Part shown: positions 55,195 to 64,000 of the stretch, piece by piece | Position numbering within the stretch: position 1 is the first letter of the stretch | Layout: each line of letters opens with the position of its first letter | Made by a program: the position numbers and the translations under genes | NCBI RefSeq assembly: GCF_003344765.1 | Contig: NZ_QPMH01000002.1 | Span: 62,001-126,000, forward strand | DNA: 64,000 nucleotides | Source of the DNA: Ferruginivarius sediminum | Lineage (GTDB): Bacteria > Pseudomonadota > Alphaproteobacteria > Kiloniellales > Rhodovibrionaceae | Direction of reading: 5' to 3' | Notes under the pieces: model-generated | Database searches by the model: none | Told to the model about the DNA's origin: nothing | The model's input: only the letters and a program-made list of their open reading frames with translations

Positions 55195-57888
55195 CTATGA
55201 GAGCACCCGGCTGACCTCCTGCGTCTCGTAACACTCGAGAACGTCGCCCTCACGGATGTCGTTGAAGTTTTCCAGGGCGATGCCGCACTCGTAGCCTTCC
55301 TTGACTTCCTTCACCTCGTCCTTGAAGCGCTTCAGCGTCTTCAGGTGGCCCTCGTAGACCACGACGTTGTCGCGCAGCAAGCGCACGCCGGCGCCCCGCT
55401 TGACCACGCCTTCGGTGACGCGGCAGCCGGCCACCTTGCCGACCTTGGAGATGCTGAACACCTGCCGGATCTCGGCGTAGCCGATGAAGTTCTCCTGCGC
55501 CACTGGCGAGAGCATGCCCTCGAGCGCTGCCTTCACGTCGTCGACGACGTTGTAGATCACCGAATAGTACCGGATGTCGACGCCGTCGCGCTTGGCGACC
55601 TCGCGGGCCTTGGCGTTGGCGCGCACGTTGAAGGCGACGATGATCGCATCCGACGCACCGGCCAGCGTCACGTCCGATTCGCTGATCCCTCCGACGCCGG
55701 CGTGCAGCACGCGGGCGCGCACTTCCTCGTTGCCCATCTTCTCTAGGGCACCGATGATCGCCTCCAGCGAGCCCTGTACGTCGGCCTTGACGACGAGGGG
55801 CATCTCCTTGACCTCGCCCTCCTTGATCCGGGAGAGCATCTGTTCGAGGGATCCGCGGCCGGAGGCGGCAATCTCCTTCTGGCGCCGCTGTTCCTGGCGG
55901 AACTCGCTGATCTCGCGGGCGCGCTGCTCGTTCTCGACGACGACGAACTCGTCGCCTGCCTTCGGCGTGCCCTGCAGGCCCAGCACCTCGACGGGTTCGG
56001 ACGGGCCGGCTTCCTTCACCTGCTCGCCGCGGTCGTTGATCAAGGCGCGTACGCGGCCCCACTCGCTGCCGGCGACGAAGATGTCGCCCTGGCGCAGCGT
56101 GCCGCGCTGAACCAGCACGGTGGCGACAGGGCCGCGGCCCTTCTCCAGCTTGGCCTCGATGACCGAGCCCTCGCCCGGACGGTCCGGGTTGGCCTTGAGT
56201 TCCAGAATCTCGGCCTGGAGCAGGATGGCCTCTTCCAGCTTGTCGAGCCCCTCGCGGTTGATCGCCGAAACCTCGACGGCCAGGTCCTCGCCGCCCATCT
56301 CCTCGACGATCACGCCGTAGTTCAGCAGCTCCTGGCGTACGCGGTCGGGATTGGCATCCGGCTTGTCGCACTTGTTGATGGCCACGATGATCGGAACCCC
56401 GGCGGCCTTGGCGTGATTGATCGCCTCCACCGTCTGGTTCATCACGCTGTCGTCGGCCGCGACCACCAGGATCACGATGTCCGTTACCGTGGCCCCGCGC
56501 GAACGCATTTCCGTAAAGGCCGCGTGACCCGGCGTGTCGATGAAGGTGATGCGGTTGTCGCTGGGCAGCTTCACCTGATAGGCGCCGATGTGCTGCGTGA
56601 TGCCGCCGGCCTCGCCGCCGACGACGTCCGTTTTCCGCAGCGCGTCCAGCAGTGAGGTTTTGCCGTGGTCGACGTGGCCCATGACGGTGACGACGGGTGC
56701 GCGTGGCTGCAGTTCTTCCTCCCGGTCCGGGCCGCCTTTAAGGCCCTCCTCGACATCGCTTTCCGACACGCGCTTGGCCTTGTGCCCGAACTCCTCGACG
56801 ATCAGTTCGGCGGTCTCGGCGTCGATGGTCTGATTAATGGTGGCCATCGTGCCGATCTTCATCAGCGACTTGACCACCTCGGCACCGCGTACAGCCATGC
56901 GCTGAGCCAGCTCCCCGACCGTGATGGCGTCGGGAATGACCACCTCGCGCACCACCTTCTGCGGTGTCTGCTGGCCCTTGCGGCGCTGCTTCTCGCGCTC
57001 GCGCTGGCGGCGGACGGCCGCCAGGGAGCGGGCGCGGTCGCCCTCCTCGCCTTCCAGCGCCTGGCTGATCGTCAGCTTGCCGCGGCGGCGCTCGCCGGCG
57101 GTCGGCGTGCGCTTGGCCGGCGTCGGCGCCTTGACTCCGCCCGGCTTGCTACGCTTGACCCGGCCGCCTAGCTCTTCCTCGACCTCCTGGTCGACGCCGC
57201 GCCCCTTGCCAGGTGTCTTCTTGGCCTCCGTGGTTTCGGCCGCGGGAGCCGCCTTCTCCGCCGCGGGTGGCGTCTCAGCAGGCTGCTCGGCCGGAGATTC
57301 CGCCTCCTTGGCCTTTCCAACCTCGCCCTGCTTCTCGGCCTCCTTGGCTTCCTTCTCCTTGCGGCGTGCCTCTTCCTCGGCCTCAAGCTGACGCTGGGCT
57401 TCTTCCTCGGCCTTGCGGCGAGCTTCTTCCTCGGCCTTGCGTTTGGCCTCTTCCTCGGCCTCGACCCGCCGACGCTCTTCCTCCTCGGCCTGGCGGCGCT
57501 TGCGCTCTTCCTCGTCGCGGCGCGCGGTCTCCAGCGCGCGCAAGCGCGCCTGGCGCTCGCCTTCGGTGAGCTGCCGGCCGCTGCGCGTGGTTCCGCGCTC
57601 CAGCGTCTGCGTCTCGGTCTCGGGCTGCTGCGCGAAGCTCTGCGTCTGCTGCTCCTCGCCCTGCGCCGGCTCAGCCTCGGCCGCGCCGCCCTTGACCTCG
57701 GTCATGCGGCCGCCTTCGTTGCGCTGATAGGTACGCTTGCGCTTGACCTCGACCGCAACCTGCTTGGTGCGCCCGTGGCTGAAACTCTGGCGGACCTGGC
57801 CCTGCTCGACCGTCTTGCTCAGTTCGAGCTTGCCGGGCCGCTTCAGCTTCAGCTTCTTGCCATCGCCGTCATTATTGCTCGTCGTCAT
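55195..57888 (-). CDS. infB: Translation initiation factor IF-2
   Basis: 897 residues. The long N-terminal region (about 60-280) is a low-complexity Glu/Arg/Ala coiled-coil (repeats of [15 protein letters not shown]), larger than in many bacteria. Then the GTPase: GHVDHGKTS (about 398-407), [14 protein letters not shown]; then domains III and IV with the fMet-tRNA binding region. Start overlaps the ylxR stop by 17 bases. Confidence 0.98.
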   Translation of the reverse strand: MTTSNNDGDGKKLKLKRPGKLELSKTVEQGQVRQSFSHGRTKQVAVEVKRKRTYQRNEGGRMTEVKGGAAEAEPAQGEEQQTQSFAQQPETETQTLERGTTRSGRQLTEGERQARLRALETARRDEEERKRRQAEEEERRRVEAEEEAKRKAEEEARRKAEEEAQRQLEAEEEARRKEKEAKEAEKQGEVGKAKEAESPAEQPAETPPAAEKAAPAAETTEAKKTPGKGRGVDQEVEEELGGRVKRSKPGGVKAPTPAKRTPTAGERRRGKLTISQALEGEEGDRARSLAAVRRQREREKQRRKGQQTPQKVVREVVIPDAITVGELAQRMAVRGAEVVKSLMKIGTMATINQTIDAETAELIVEEFGHKAKRVSESDVEEGLKGGPDREEELQPRAPVVTVMGHVDHGKTSLLDALRKTDVVGGEAGGITQHIGAYQVKLPSDNRITFIDTPGHAAFTEMRSRGATVTDIVILVVAADDSVMNQTVEAINHAKAAGVPIIVAINKCDKPDANPDRVRQELLNYGVIVEEMGGEDLAVEVSAINREGLDKLEEAILLQAEILELKANPDRPGEGSVIEAKLEKGRGPVATVLVQRGTLRQGDIFVAGSEWGRVRALINDRGEQVKEAGPSEPVEVLGLQGTPKAGDEFVVVENEQRAREISEFRQEQRRQKEIAASGRGSLEQMLSRIKEGEVKEMPLVVKADVQGSLEAIIGALEKMGNEEVRARVLHAGVGGISESDVTLAGASDAIIVAFNVRANAKAREVAKRDGVDIRYYSVIYNVVDDVKAALEGMLSPVAQENFIGYAEIRQVFSISKVGKVAGCRVTEGVVKRGAGVRLLRDNVVVYEGHLKTLKRFKDEVKEVKEGYECGIALENFNDIREGDVLECYETQEVSRVLS

Positions 57889-58534
57889 CTCGCTCCAGCG
57901 CTCGGTTCTTGCGCTCAGTGGTTGTTTCGTCGTCGCCGATCAGGCCCGCCAGGCGCGTCCATTCGCGCAGCAGGCCCTCGCTATGGCGGCCGTCGCGGAC
58001 CGCGGCATGGACGGTTGGCCCACGCCCCAGCATCCGTCCCAGATCGTCGGCGCTGAACGCTGCGACGATCGGCAGGTCCGGTCGAACGGCCCGACCCAGC
58101 CGCCGCAGCTTGTCGCGGCCGTCGGGCGCGGCATCGTGCGCTTGCAGCAGCACGCCCGCCACCCCTTTCTCCAACAGGCCGCGCACCTTCGCGAATCCGC
58201 CGGTGGCCTCTCCGGCACGCCGCGCCAAGCCGATACGGTTCAGGCAGCGCTGGTGCAGCAGGCGCTCCACTTGATCGGCGAGATCCTTGGGAACCTCAAC
58301 CTTGGAGCGCGCCGCGCGTGCGAACGACCCGCGCCGGCGCGCCTTTTCTATCATATCGCGGCGCGGCAGGCACCATATTCCGCGACCGGGCAAATCGCCG
58401 CCAGGGTCCGGCACGATCACGCCGTCCGGCCCAACGACAAAGCGCAGCAATCGGGTCTTGTCGTGCACCTCACCGCTGGCGATGCAGCGGCGCCGCGGAC
58501 CGTTGGTCGCTTCGGCACCCGCCGCTTCGGCCAT
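57872..58534 (-). CDS. ylxR: YlxR family RNA-binding protein (DUF448) fused to an L7Ae-like domain
   Basis: 220 residues. N-terminal DUF448 with [19 protein letters not shown] and [18 protein letters not shown]-terminal L7Ae/YlxQ-like domain with [23 protein letters not shown]. The fusion is usual in alphaproteobacteria. Start 58534 has GGAGG upstream and avoids overlap with nusA; an ATG at 58585 would overlap it by 29 bases. Confidence 0.92.
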   Translation of the reverse strand: MAEAAGAEATNGPRRRCIASGEVHDKTRLLRFVVGPDGVIVPDPGGDLPGRGIWCLPRRDMIEKARRRGSFARAARSKVEVPKDLADQVERLLHQRCLNRIGLARRAGEATGGFAKVRGLLEKGVAGVLLQAHDAAPDGRDKLRRLGRAVRPDLPIVAAFSADDLGRMLGRGPTVHAAVRDGRHSEGLLREWTRLAGLIGDDETTTERKNRALERDDDEQ

Positions 58535-58556
58535 GAAAGCCTCCGCCGCCGTTGTC

Positions 58557-60116
58557 TCAGCCCTCCCCGGACGTGGCGCCGCCACCGCTTGCCTGCCCGG
58601 ATTCCGCGGCGTCCTCGTCGCCGAACCAGTGGGCGCGGGCGGCCATGATGATCTGGTCCGCCTCGGCCTGTCCGGGCGCGTCTTCGCCCAGCATCTCGAT
58701 CAACTCGTCGCTCGCCAGGTCGCCCAGGTCGTCCAGGGTTTTGATTCCCTTTTCGCCCAGCTTCACCAGCATCGCCGTGGTCATGCCCTCTATACCGGCG
58801 AGTTCGTCGCTGACGCCCAGGTCGCGGCGCTTCTCCGTCAGTTCCTGGTCCTGCTCTTCCAGGTAGGCGCGGGCACGCTCGCGTAGCTCCTCGGCCACTT
58901 CCTCGTCGAAGCCCTCGATCTCGGTGAGGTCCTCGACCGGGACGTAGGCAACCTGGTCGACGGCGGTGAAGCCCTCGGCCACCAAGAGGTGCGCGATCAC
59001 GTCGTCGACGTCCAGCGCGTCGATGAACATCTGCGAGCGCTGGCGGAACTCCTCGCTGCGCCGGCGCGACTCCTCATCCTCCGTCAGGATGTCGATGTCC
59101 CAGCCCGTAAGCTGCGAGGCCAGGCGGACGTTCTGGCCGCGGCGGCCGATGGCCAGGGACAACTGATCGTCCGGCACCACGACCTCGATGCGGCCCTGCT
59201 CTTCGTCCAGAACCACCTTGCTCACCTCGGCCGGGGCCAGGGCGTTCACGACGAAGGTGGCCGGGTCCGGCGACCAGGGGATGATGTCGATCTTCTCGCC
59301 CTGCAATTCGCCGACGACCGCCTGGACGCGGCTTCCGCGCATGCCCACGCAGGCCCCGACCGGATCGATCGAGCTGTCGTGGGAGATCACGGCGATCTTC
59401 GCGCGGCTGCCGGGATCGCGCGCCACCGACTTGATCTCGATGATGCCGTCGTAGATCTCCGGCACTTCCTGCTTGAAGAGCTGCGCCATGAACTGCGGAT
59501 GACTGCGCGACAGGAAGATCTGCGGCCCGCGCTGTTCCTGGCGCACGTCATATATATAGGCGCGGATGCGGTCGCCGACACGGTATGTCTCGCGCGGCAG
59601 CGATTCGTCGCGACGCATCACCGCCTCGGCCCGGCCCAGATCGATATGGATGTTGCCGAACTCGTTGCGCTTGACGATGCCGTTGACCACCTCGCCGACG
59701 CGGTCCTTGTATTCCTCGTACTGCCGGGCCCGTTCGGCATCGCGAACCTGCTGGACGATCACCTGCTTGGCCGTCTGCGCGGCAATCCGCCCAAGGTCGA
59801 TCGGCGGCAGTTCCTCCACGACGAACTGGCCGACCTCGATGTCGGGGTCCTGCACCTGCGCATCCTTCAACAGGATCTGCGTGTGCTCGTCCTCGATCTC
59901 CTCGACCACCTCGCGATAGCGACGCAGCCTGATCTCGCCGGTGCGCCGGTCGATCTCCGCGCGAATGTCGTGTTCGTGGCCGTACTTGGCGCGACCGGCC
60001 TTGCTGATGGCCGATTCCATCGCGTGCAGGACTTCCTCGCGCTCGATGCCCTTCTCACGGGCGACCGCGTCGGCCACCTGCACCAGCTCGGTCTTGAACG
60101 CCGTTGCCGTATCCAT
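58557..60116 (-). CDS. nusA: Transcription termination/antitermination factor NusA
   Basis: 519 residues. N-terminal RNA polymerase binding domain, S1 domain, two KH domains (GVCVGMRG-like DPVGACVGMRGSRVQAVV; LAIGRRGQNVRLASQLTGW), then C-terminal acidic repeats with helix-hairpin-helix motifs (FDEEVAEELRERARAYL, GIEGMTTAMLVKLGEKGIKTLDDL). Follows rimP by 53 bases. Confidence 0.98.
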   Translation of the reverse strand: MDTATAFKTELVQVADAVAREKGIEREEVLHAMESAISKAGRAKYGHEHDIRAEIDRRTGEIRLRRYREVVEEIEDEHTQILLKDAQVQDPDIEVGQFVVEELPPIDLGRIAAQTAKQVIVQQVRDAERARQYEEYKDRVGEVVNGIVKRNEFGNIHIDLGRAEAVMRRDESLPRETYRVGDRIRAYIYDVRQEQRGPQIFLSRSHPQFMAQLFKQEVPEIYDGIIEIKSVARDPGSRAKIAVISHDSSIDPVGACVGMRGSRVQAVVGELQGEKIDIIPWSPDPATFVVNALAPAEVSKVVLDEEQGRIEVVVPDDQLSLAIGRRGQNVRLASQLTGWDIDILTEDEESRRRSEEFRQRSQMFIDALDVDDVIAHLLVAEGFTAVDQVAYVPVEDLTEIEGFDEEVAEELRERARAYLEEQDQELTEKRRDLGVSDELAGIEGMTTAMLVKLGEKGIKTLDDLGDLASDELIEMLGEDAPGQAEADQIIMAARAHWFGDEDAAESGQASGGGATSGEG

Positions 60117-60169
60117 CGTCGTTGTTTCCGCTCTGTTCGGTCTCGTTTGTTCCGATACGTCGTTCCGCC

Positions 60170-60721
60170 TCAGCCTTGCGGGCCGTCGTCCACTGCCTGA
60201 ACGGCCGCGATCAGCTCGTCGGTCAGCATCAGCTTTGCCTTGTCCACTTCGGCAAAGGGAATGCCCAGTTCCTGGCCGTCGACCTCGAGGCGAATCTCAT
60301 CGCCCTCGATGCCCAGCAGGCGGCCCTTGAAGCGTCGGCGGCCGTCGTGGGGCGCCGTCAGCTCCACCTTCGCCTCGAACCCGGCCCAGCGCTCGAAGTC
60401 CTCCAGCCGGGTCAGCGGCCGGTCGATGCCGGGCGAGGATACCTCCAGCGTGTACTGGCCCGGAATCGGGTCCTCCACATCGAGGATCGCTTCCGACGCG
60501 CGGCTCACCTCGGCGCAGCCGTCGACGTCCATGGCCGAGCCGTCACTGGGTTCCGCCATGATCTGCAGGCGCTGATCCTGCCGTCCGCCGGATAGCAGGA
60601 CGCGCACGACCCGATAGCCCATCGCTTCCAGCGTGGGCGCGAGCATGGCCTCGATCTCGGCGGCCTTGCCCGTGCTGGTCTTGCCTCGGTTCAGCGTGTC
60701 CGCTTGCGGACGGCTCGGCAA
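60170..60721 (-). CDS. rimP: Ribosome maturation factor RimP
   Basis: 183 residues. The family block VSSPGIDRPLTRLEDFERW and the DVDGCAEVSRASEAILD region are clear; C-terminal SH3-like domain. Needed for 30S assembly. First gene of the nusA-infB operon, preceded by two hairpins at 60758-60825. Confidence 0.95.
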   Translation of the reverse strand: MPSRPQADTLNRGKTSTGKAAEIEAMLAPTLEAMGYRVVRVLLSGGRQDQRLQIMAEPSDGSAMDVDGCAEVSRASEAILDVEDPIPGQYTLEVSSPGIDRPLTRLEDFERWAGFEAKVELTAPHDGRRRFKGRLLGIEGDEIRLEVDGQELGIPFAEVDKAKLMLTDELIAAVQAVDDGPQG

Positions 60722-60757
60722 ATCGCGCTCCCTCTGGCGTAACGGCGGCCCATAACA

Positions 60758-60782
60758 AAAAAGTGGGCCGTTTGGCCCACCT
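60758..60782 (-). terminator. Intrinsic terminator between trmB and rimP
   Basis: In the minus-strand RNA GTGGGCC, four bases, GGCCCAC is followed by TTTTTTG (genomic A run 60758-60763). This is a textbook terminator for the metK-trmB transcript. A second perfect eight-base stem (CGGTGCGG / CCGCACCG, 60795-60802 / 60818-60825) lies just upstream of it. The rimP operon probably starts from a promoter within the remaining bases, not identified. Confidence 0.85.
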
Positions 60783-60901
60783 TTCCGGTGGCCCGGTGCG
60801 GCCTTAACCCGGCCAACCGCACCGAACTATAGACGCTCAGTAATGTAGCGACCCGTTGGCACGCTCGCAAGTGCCAACCCCCGGCTTCCGCAATGATTTT
60901 C

Positions 60902-61624
60902 TCAGCGGGGGCGGCGGCGGTATTTCAGGTAAATCGGACTGCGCGCCTGGCCCAGCGCCTTCATCTCGTACCGGGTGGCGGGCCAGTCCGCGCCCCGCTC
61001 GCGCCAATCCGCCGCGCGACGCGCCGTCCATTCGAAAGCGGGATGGCGGGTCAATTCGATGGTCATCCAGCGCTGGTAGCCGGGGTCGTCGGTCGCGAGG
61101 CGCAGTTCGCCCCCATCGACCAACACCCGCGCCAGGGCGTCGAGTTGGTCTTGCTGGATGAAGCGGCGCTTGTGATGGCGCGCCTTCGGCCAGGGGTCCG
61201 GAAACAGGATGAACGCACGGTCCACCGAGGCTTCTGGCAGGGCCTCGATAAAGTCGCGGCCGTCGCCATGGAAGATGCGCACGTTCCGCAGGCCGTCGTC
61301 CTCCACCCGCCGCAGCAGCTTCGCGATGCCGTCCTGGAAGACCTCGACGCCGATGAAGCCGACATCGGGGTTGTGCGCAGCCTGCCAGGCCAGATGCTCG
61401 CCGCCGCCGAAGCCGATTTCCAGCCAGATGGCGCGCGGCGGCGTCTCGAACAGACCGGGCGGGTCCAGCGTTTCGCCCTCCGCCGGCAGCGTCACCCGAA
61501 GCTGGGGAAGCAGTTCCGTGACGGCGCGCTGCTGGGCGGGGCGCAGCTTGTGCCCCTTGCGCCGGCCGTGAAGCCGGCGGTGGCCGCGGTCCGTATGGCT
61601 GCGGTCCCTGCTTTCGCGGGGCAT
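60902..61624 (-). CDS. trmB: tRNA (guanine-N7-)-methyltransferase TrmB
   Basis: 240 residues. SAM site LEIGFGGGEHLAWQ, GDGRDF and the substrate motif LFPDPWPKARHHKRRF identify it. Start MPRESRDRSHTDRGHRR at 61624; longer frames upstream run antisense-free into metK in another frame and have no homology. Immediately downstream of metK (17 bases). Confidence 0.95.
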   Translation of the reverse strand: MPRESRDRSHTDRGHRRLHGRRKGHKLRPAQQRAVTELLPQLRVTLPAEGETLDPPGLFETPPRAIWLEIGFGGGEHLAWQAAHNPDVGFIGVEVFQDGIAKLLRRVEDDGLRNVRIFHGDGRDFIEALPEASVDRAFILFPDPWPKARHHKRRFIQQDQLDALARVLVDGGELRLATDDPGYQRWMTIELTRHPAFEWTARRAADWRERGADWPATRYEMKALGQARSPIYLKYRRRPR

Positions 61625-61641
61625 GGCGGAGAGGTCCCGGA

Positions 61642-62817
61642 TCAGGCGGCGCCGAAGGCGCGCTTCAGGTCGTCCACCAGGTCCAGCCGCTCCCACGAGA
61701 AGCCGCCGTCGGGGTCCGGCGTCCGGCCGAAGTGACCGTACGCCGCCGTGCGGGCGTAGATCGGCCGGCTCAAGTGCAGGTGTTCGCGGATGCCGCGCGG
61801 GGAGAGGTCCATCAGCTCCCGCAGCGTCAGGCCCAGCTTGTCCTCGTCCACTTGGCCGGTGCCGTGGGTATCGACATAGACGGAAAGCGGCCGTGAGATA
61901 CCGATGGCGTAGGAAAGCTGGATCGTGCACTTGGCGGCGAGGCCGGCGGCCACGACGTTCTTCGCCAGATAGCGCGCCGCGTAGGCGGCGGAGCGGTCGA
62001 CCTTGGTTGGATCCTTGCCCGAGAACGCACCGCCGCCGTGCGGGGCGGCACCGCCATATGTATCGACGATGATCTTGCGCCCGGTCAGCCCGCAGTCGCC
62101 GTCGGGCCCGCCGATCACGAAGCGGCCGGTCGGGTTCACGAAGAACTCGTCCTCCGGGCACATCCAGCCCTCGGGCAGCACGTTGACGACGTGCGGGCGC
62201 ACCAGCTCGCGGATGGTGTCCGTGTCCACCTTTTCCGTGTGCTGGGTGGAGACGACGATCGACGTCGTGCGCACCGGCTTGCCCTCGACGTACTCGAGCG
62301 TGACCTGGCTTTTCGCATCCGGCATCAGCTCCGGCTCGGCGCCGGAATGCCGCGCTTCGGCCAGCGACTTCAGAATGTTGTGCGCGTAGTAGAGCGGCGC
62401 CGGCATGTACTCCGGCGTTTCGTCGCAGGCGAAGCCGAACATGATGCCCTGGTCGCCCGCGCCTTCGTCCTTGTTGCCCGCCGGATCCACGCCCTTGGCA
62501 ATGTCGGCCGACTGCTCGTGGATATAGTTCTCCACCAACGCGTCGCGCCAGTGGAAGCCGTTCTGCTCGTACCCGATGTCGCGCACGCAGTGGCGCGCCA
62601 CATCCTCCAGCAGTTCCGCCGTCACTTTGGCCGGCCCGCGCGTCTCGCCCGCCAGGACGATGCGGTTGGTGGTGCACAACGTCTCGACCGCCACGCGCGA
62701 ATCGGGTCCGTGCGAAAGGAAGGTATCGACGACGGCATCCGAAATCCGGTCGCAGACCTTGTCCGGGTGCCCTTCTGAAACGGACTCGCTCGTGAACAGA
62801 TAGCTTCCGCGGCGCAC
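61642..62817 (-). CDS. metK: S-adenosylmethionine synthetase
   Basis: 391 residues from a GTG at 62817, with GGAGG five bases upstream. Motifs [37 protein letters not shown] and [25 protein letters not shown] mark ATP, methionine and metal binding. Makes SAM, the methyl donor for TrmB next door. Shortened from a 427-codon frame whose extra N-terminus has no family support. Confidence 0.97.
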   Translation of the reverse strand: MRRGSYLFTSESVSEGHPDKVCDRISDAVVDTFLSHGPDSRVAVETLCTTNRIVLAGETRGPAKVTAELLEDVARHCVRDIGYEQNGFHWRDALVENYIHEQSADIAKGVDPAGNKDEGAGDQGIMFGFACDETPEYMPAPLYYAHNILKSLAEARHSGAEPELMPDAKSQVTLEYVEGKPVRTTSIVVSTQHTEKVDTDTIRELVRPHVVNVLPEGWMCPEDEFFVNPTGRFVIGGPDGDCGLTGRKIIVDTYGGAAPHGGGAFSGKDPTKVDRSAAYAARYLAKNVVAAGLAAKCTIQLSYAIGISRPLSVYVDTHGTGQVDEDKLGLTLRELMDLSPRGIREHLHLSRPIYARTAAYGHFGRTPDPDGGFSWERLDLVDDLKRAFGAA

Positions 62818-62873
62818 GCCTGCCTCCGCTGTGTGGATAGAACGACGAACCTTCGCGCGGCCGGAAGGCGCAT

Positions 62874-62907
62874 GAAAAGTGCCGACCGTTGGCGAACGGC
62901 CGGCACT
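62874..62907 (-). terminator. Terminator-like hairpin between the XRE gene and metK
   Basis: AGTGCCGGCCGTT and AACGGTCGGCACT form a 13-base stem with one G-U and a four-base loop in minus-strand RNA, followed by TTTTCATG. It may end the XRE transcript, or act as an attenuator in a metK leader. The remaining 157-bp gap shows no recognised SAM riboswitch. Confidence 0.7.
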
Positions 62908-62974
62908 CTGCGCGGCGGCACGCACCGCGTCAAGCCTCTGCTCCCGGCGCGAAGCGGGAAGTGCGCCGCAAGCC

Positions 62975-63439
62975 TCAGGCGGCTTCGTCCTCCTCGACGG
63001 ACGCGGCGCCCAACGCCTTCGTCAACTCGAACAGGCGCTTGCGAACCTGCGGCTCGGTAATCCGGTAGTAGGCACGCACAAGCTCAAGCGTTTCACGCTT
63101 GGCCATGGGGTCCGGCTCGTAGGGGTCGGGCTCTTCGCGAAGGCCGCGGACCTGGGCGGGCGAGCTTTGCTTCGTCTCCGGCGCCATCTCCTCGAAGAAG
63201 AAGGAAACGGGCACATCCAGCACACGGGCCAGATCGTACAGCCGGCTGGCGCCGATTCGGTTGGCACCGCGCTCGTACTTCTGCACCTGCTGGAAGGTCA
63301 GCCCGATCGCCTCGCCAAGCTTTTCCTGACTGAGGCCGAGAAGCGTCCGGCGCAGACGCACCCGGCTTCCCACGTGAACGTCAATGGGATTTGGGCGGCC
63401 GGAGCCGCGTCCGTAGGTGGGCTGGTCTTCGCCGTTCAT
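62975..63439 (-). CDS. XRE-family transcriptional regulator next to metK
   Basis: 154 residues. Helix-turn-helix at about 22-77 ([41 protein letters not shown]), then a C-terminal region ending in acidic residues. This lnt-XRE-metK-trmB order is common in alphaproteobacteria; target genes unknown. Confidence 0.88.
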   Translation of the reverse strand: MNGEDQPTYGRGSGRPNPIDVHVGSRVRLRRTLLGLSQEKLGEAIGLTFQQVQKYERGANRIGASRLYDLARVLDVPVSFFFEEMAPETKQSSPAQVRGLREEPDPYEPDPMAKRETLELVRAYYRITEPQVRKRLFELTKALGAASVEEDEAA

Positions 63440-63525
63440 TGCCGAATCTCCACTCCGCGTTGTGCGCGCATTCGTTGAGCACCTTCCTTGTAGGCATACG
63501 ACAATATGTGGTCAAGCCCCGATTC

Positions 63526-63556
63526 CCGTAACGGAAGTGATTTTCTTCGTTTACGG
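63526..63556. promoter_or_regulatory. Repeated TACGGAA-like half-sites upstream of the XRE gene
   Basis: CCGTAA (63526-63531) and TTACGG (63551-63556) are inverted, and TAACGGAA / TTACGGAA repeat directly across the same stretch, 87 bases upstream of the XRE start. The rest of the 200-bp gap to lnt is moderately AT-rich with no gene. Possible autoregulatory operator; weak. Confidence 0.3.
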
Positions 63557-63639
63557 AATTTGCGCACATCAACGGATTGACTGACATGGGTCAGGACACA
63601 CGAAAATAGACGCACGTCATTGGTGCATTGCGACGCGTG

Positions 63640-64000
63640 TTACGTGCGACGTCTTGCTGCGGCCGCGACGGCCAGGGTGAGGAAAACCAGACCGGCGAAT
63701 ACAACGTCGCCATAGCGCGCGTATGGTGTAAGGCGATCCAGCGCGCGAGGCAAGGGCGTATCGAGCGTGCCTTGCGTCAGGAGATCGAGCCGTCCGCGCA
63801 TGCGTCCGTAAGCATCGATGACGGCGGAGATACCGGTATTGGCGACGCGGACCAGCGGCAGGCCTTCCTCTACGGCCCGCAGGCGCGCGCTGGCCAGGTG
63901 CTGGTATGGCCCGGTGCTGTTGCCGAACCAGGCGTCGTTGGTGACGTTGAGCAGCCATGAGGGACGGTCGTTCGGATTCAGGACGTTGCCGGGAAAGATC
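63640..64000 (-). CDS. lnt: Apolipoprotein N-acyltransferase Lnt (C-terminal part, rest off the right edge)
   Basis: About 119 codons plus stop. The nitrilase-like domain end reads LNVTNDAWFGNSTGPYQH, the Lnt signature after the catalytic Cys, then RLRAVEEGLPLVRVANTGISAV and a final membrane helix before the stop. N-acylates lipoproteins in the inner membrane. The frame continues past base 64000. Confidence 0.9.
   Translation of the reverse strand, partial: IFPGNVLNPNDRPSWLLNVTNDAWFGNSTGPYQHLASARLRAVEEGLPLVRVANTGISAVIDAYGRMRGRLDLLTQGTLDTPLPRALDRLTPYARYGDVVFAGLVFLTLAVAAAARRRT

Noticed and set aside
60902..62677. A 591-codon frame reading through metK into trmB
   Set aside because: Only the last 240 codons are trmB; the rest is the wrong frame of metK.
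62818..62974. SAM riboswitch before metK
   Set aside because: I looked for SAM-II-type conserved blocks and did not find them; only a terminator-like hairpin is supported.
1..64000. tRNA genes, CRISPR arrays, insertion sequences, prophage
   Set aside because: No T-loop-like tRNA ends, no regularly spaced repeats and no transposase or integrase motifs were seen on either strand.

Overview
The window looks like chromosomal DNA of a high-GC alphaproteobacterium, probably related to the Rhodospirillales. Evidence: the Irr/fabA divergent pair, the lnt–XRE–metK–trmB–rimP–nusA–ylxR–infB–rbfA–truB–rpsO–pnp string, a complete ccmABCDEG cytochrome c maturation set, an alphaproteobacterial type RpoH promoter before dnaK, and HslV with a short propeptide. 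I cannot fix the genus. I see no tRNA or rRNA gene, no CRISPR array, no insertion sequence and no prophage. Both edges cut a gene (hslU at the left, lnt at the right).

Layout. 1-7150: hslVU, a lipoprotein serine protease, then a histidine operon hisB-hisH-GNAT-hisA-hisF-hisE-HIT. 7359-12134: a FadL-type outer-membrane protein, a large MscS channel and a bacterial voltage-gated sodium channel. 12353-15636: a compact three-gene operon of unknown function (radical SAM protein, metallophosphoesterase-like protein that has lost its usual metal ligands, sodium:solute symporter). 15640-22795: comM, a DMT permease, an ABC-class ATPase of unknown role, an RsmB/F-type rRNA methyltransferase, a single-domain response regulator and a GT-A-like protein. 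22792-29101: arginine use, with an Lrp regulator divergent from rocF-rocD and a polar amino acid ABC transporter (P-J-Q-M order). 29200-32723: ccmABCDEG. 33296-36539: an MFS protein, a small secreted protein, a DUF1848 iron-sulfur-like protein and a membrane partner. 36709-40975: RpoH-type promoter, dnaK, dnaJ, dapB. 40972-46601: an MFS transporter, several small envelope proteins, a D-2-hydroxyacid dehydrogenase and an orphan solute-binding protein. 46770-51017: irr, fabA-fabB-fabI, GDPD. 51083-64000: pnp back to lnt, all on the minus strand, a translation/RNA-metabolism supercluster joined to metK and trmB.

Most of the window is conserved housekeeping content. The parts that deserve attention are the radical SAM / degenerate phosphoesterase / symporter operon, the sodium channel next to an MscS channel, the DUF1848 pair, the hairpin-rich non-coding stretch at 32724-33295, and a handful of cis elements (RpoH-like promoters, an FNR/FixK-like box, an inverted repeat that can hide the comM ribosome binding site). 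Functions are assigned from motifs read by eye; no database search was run.
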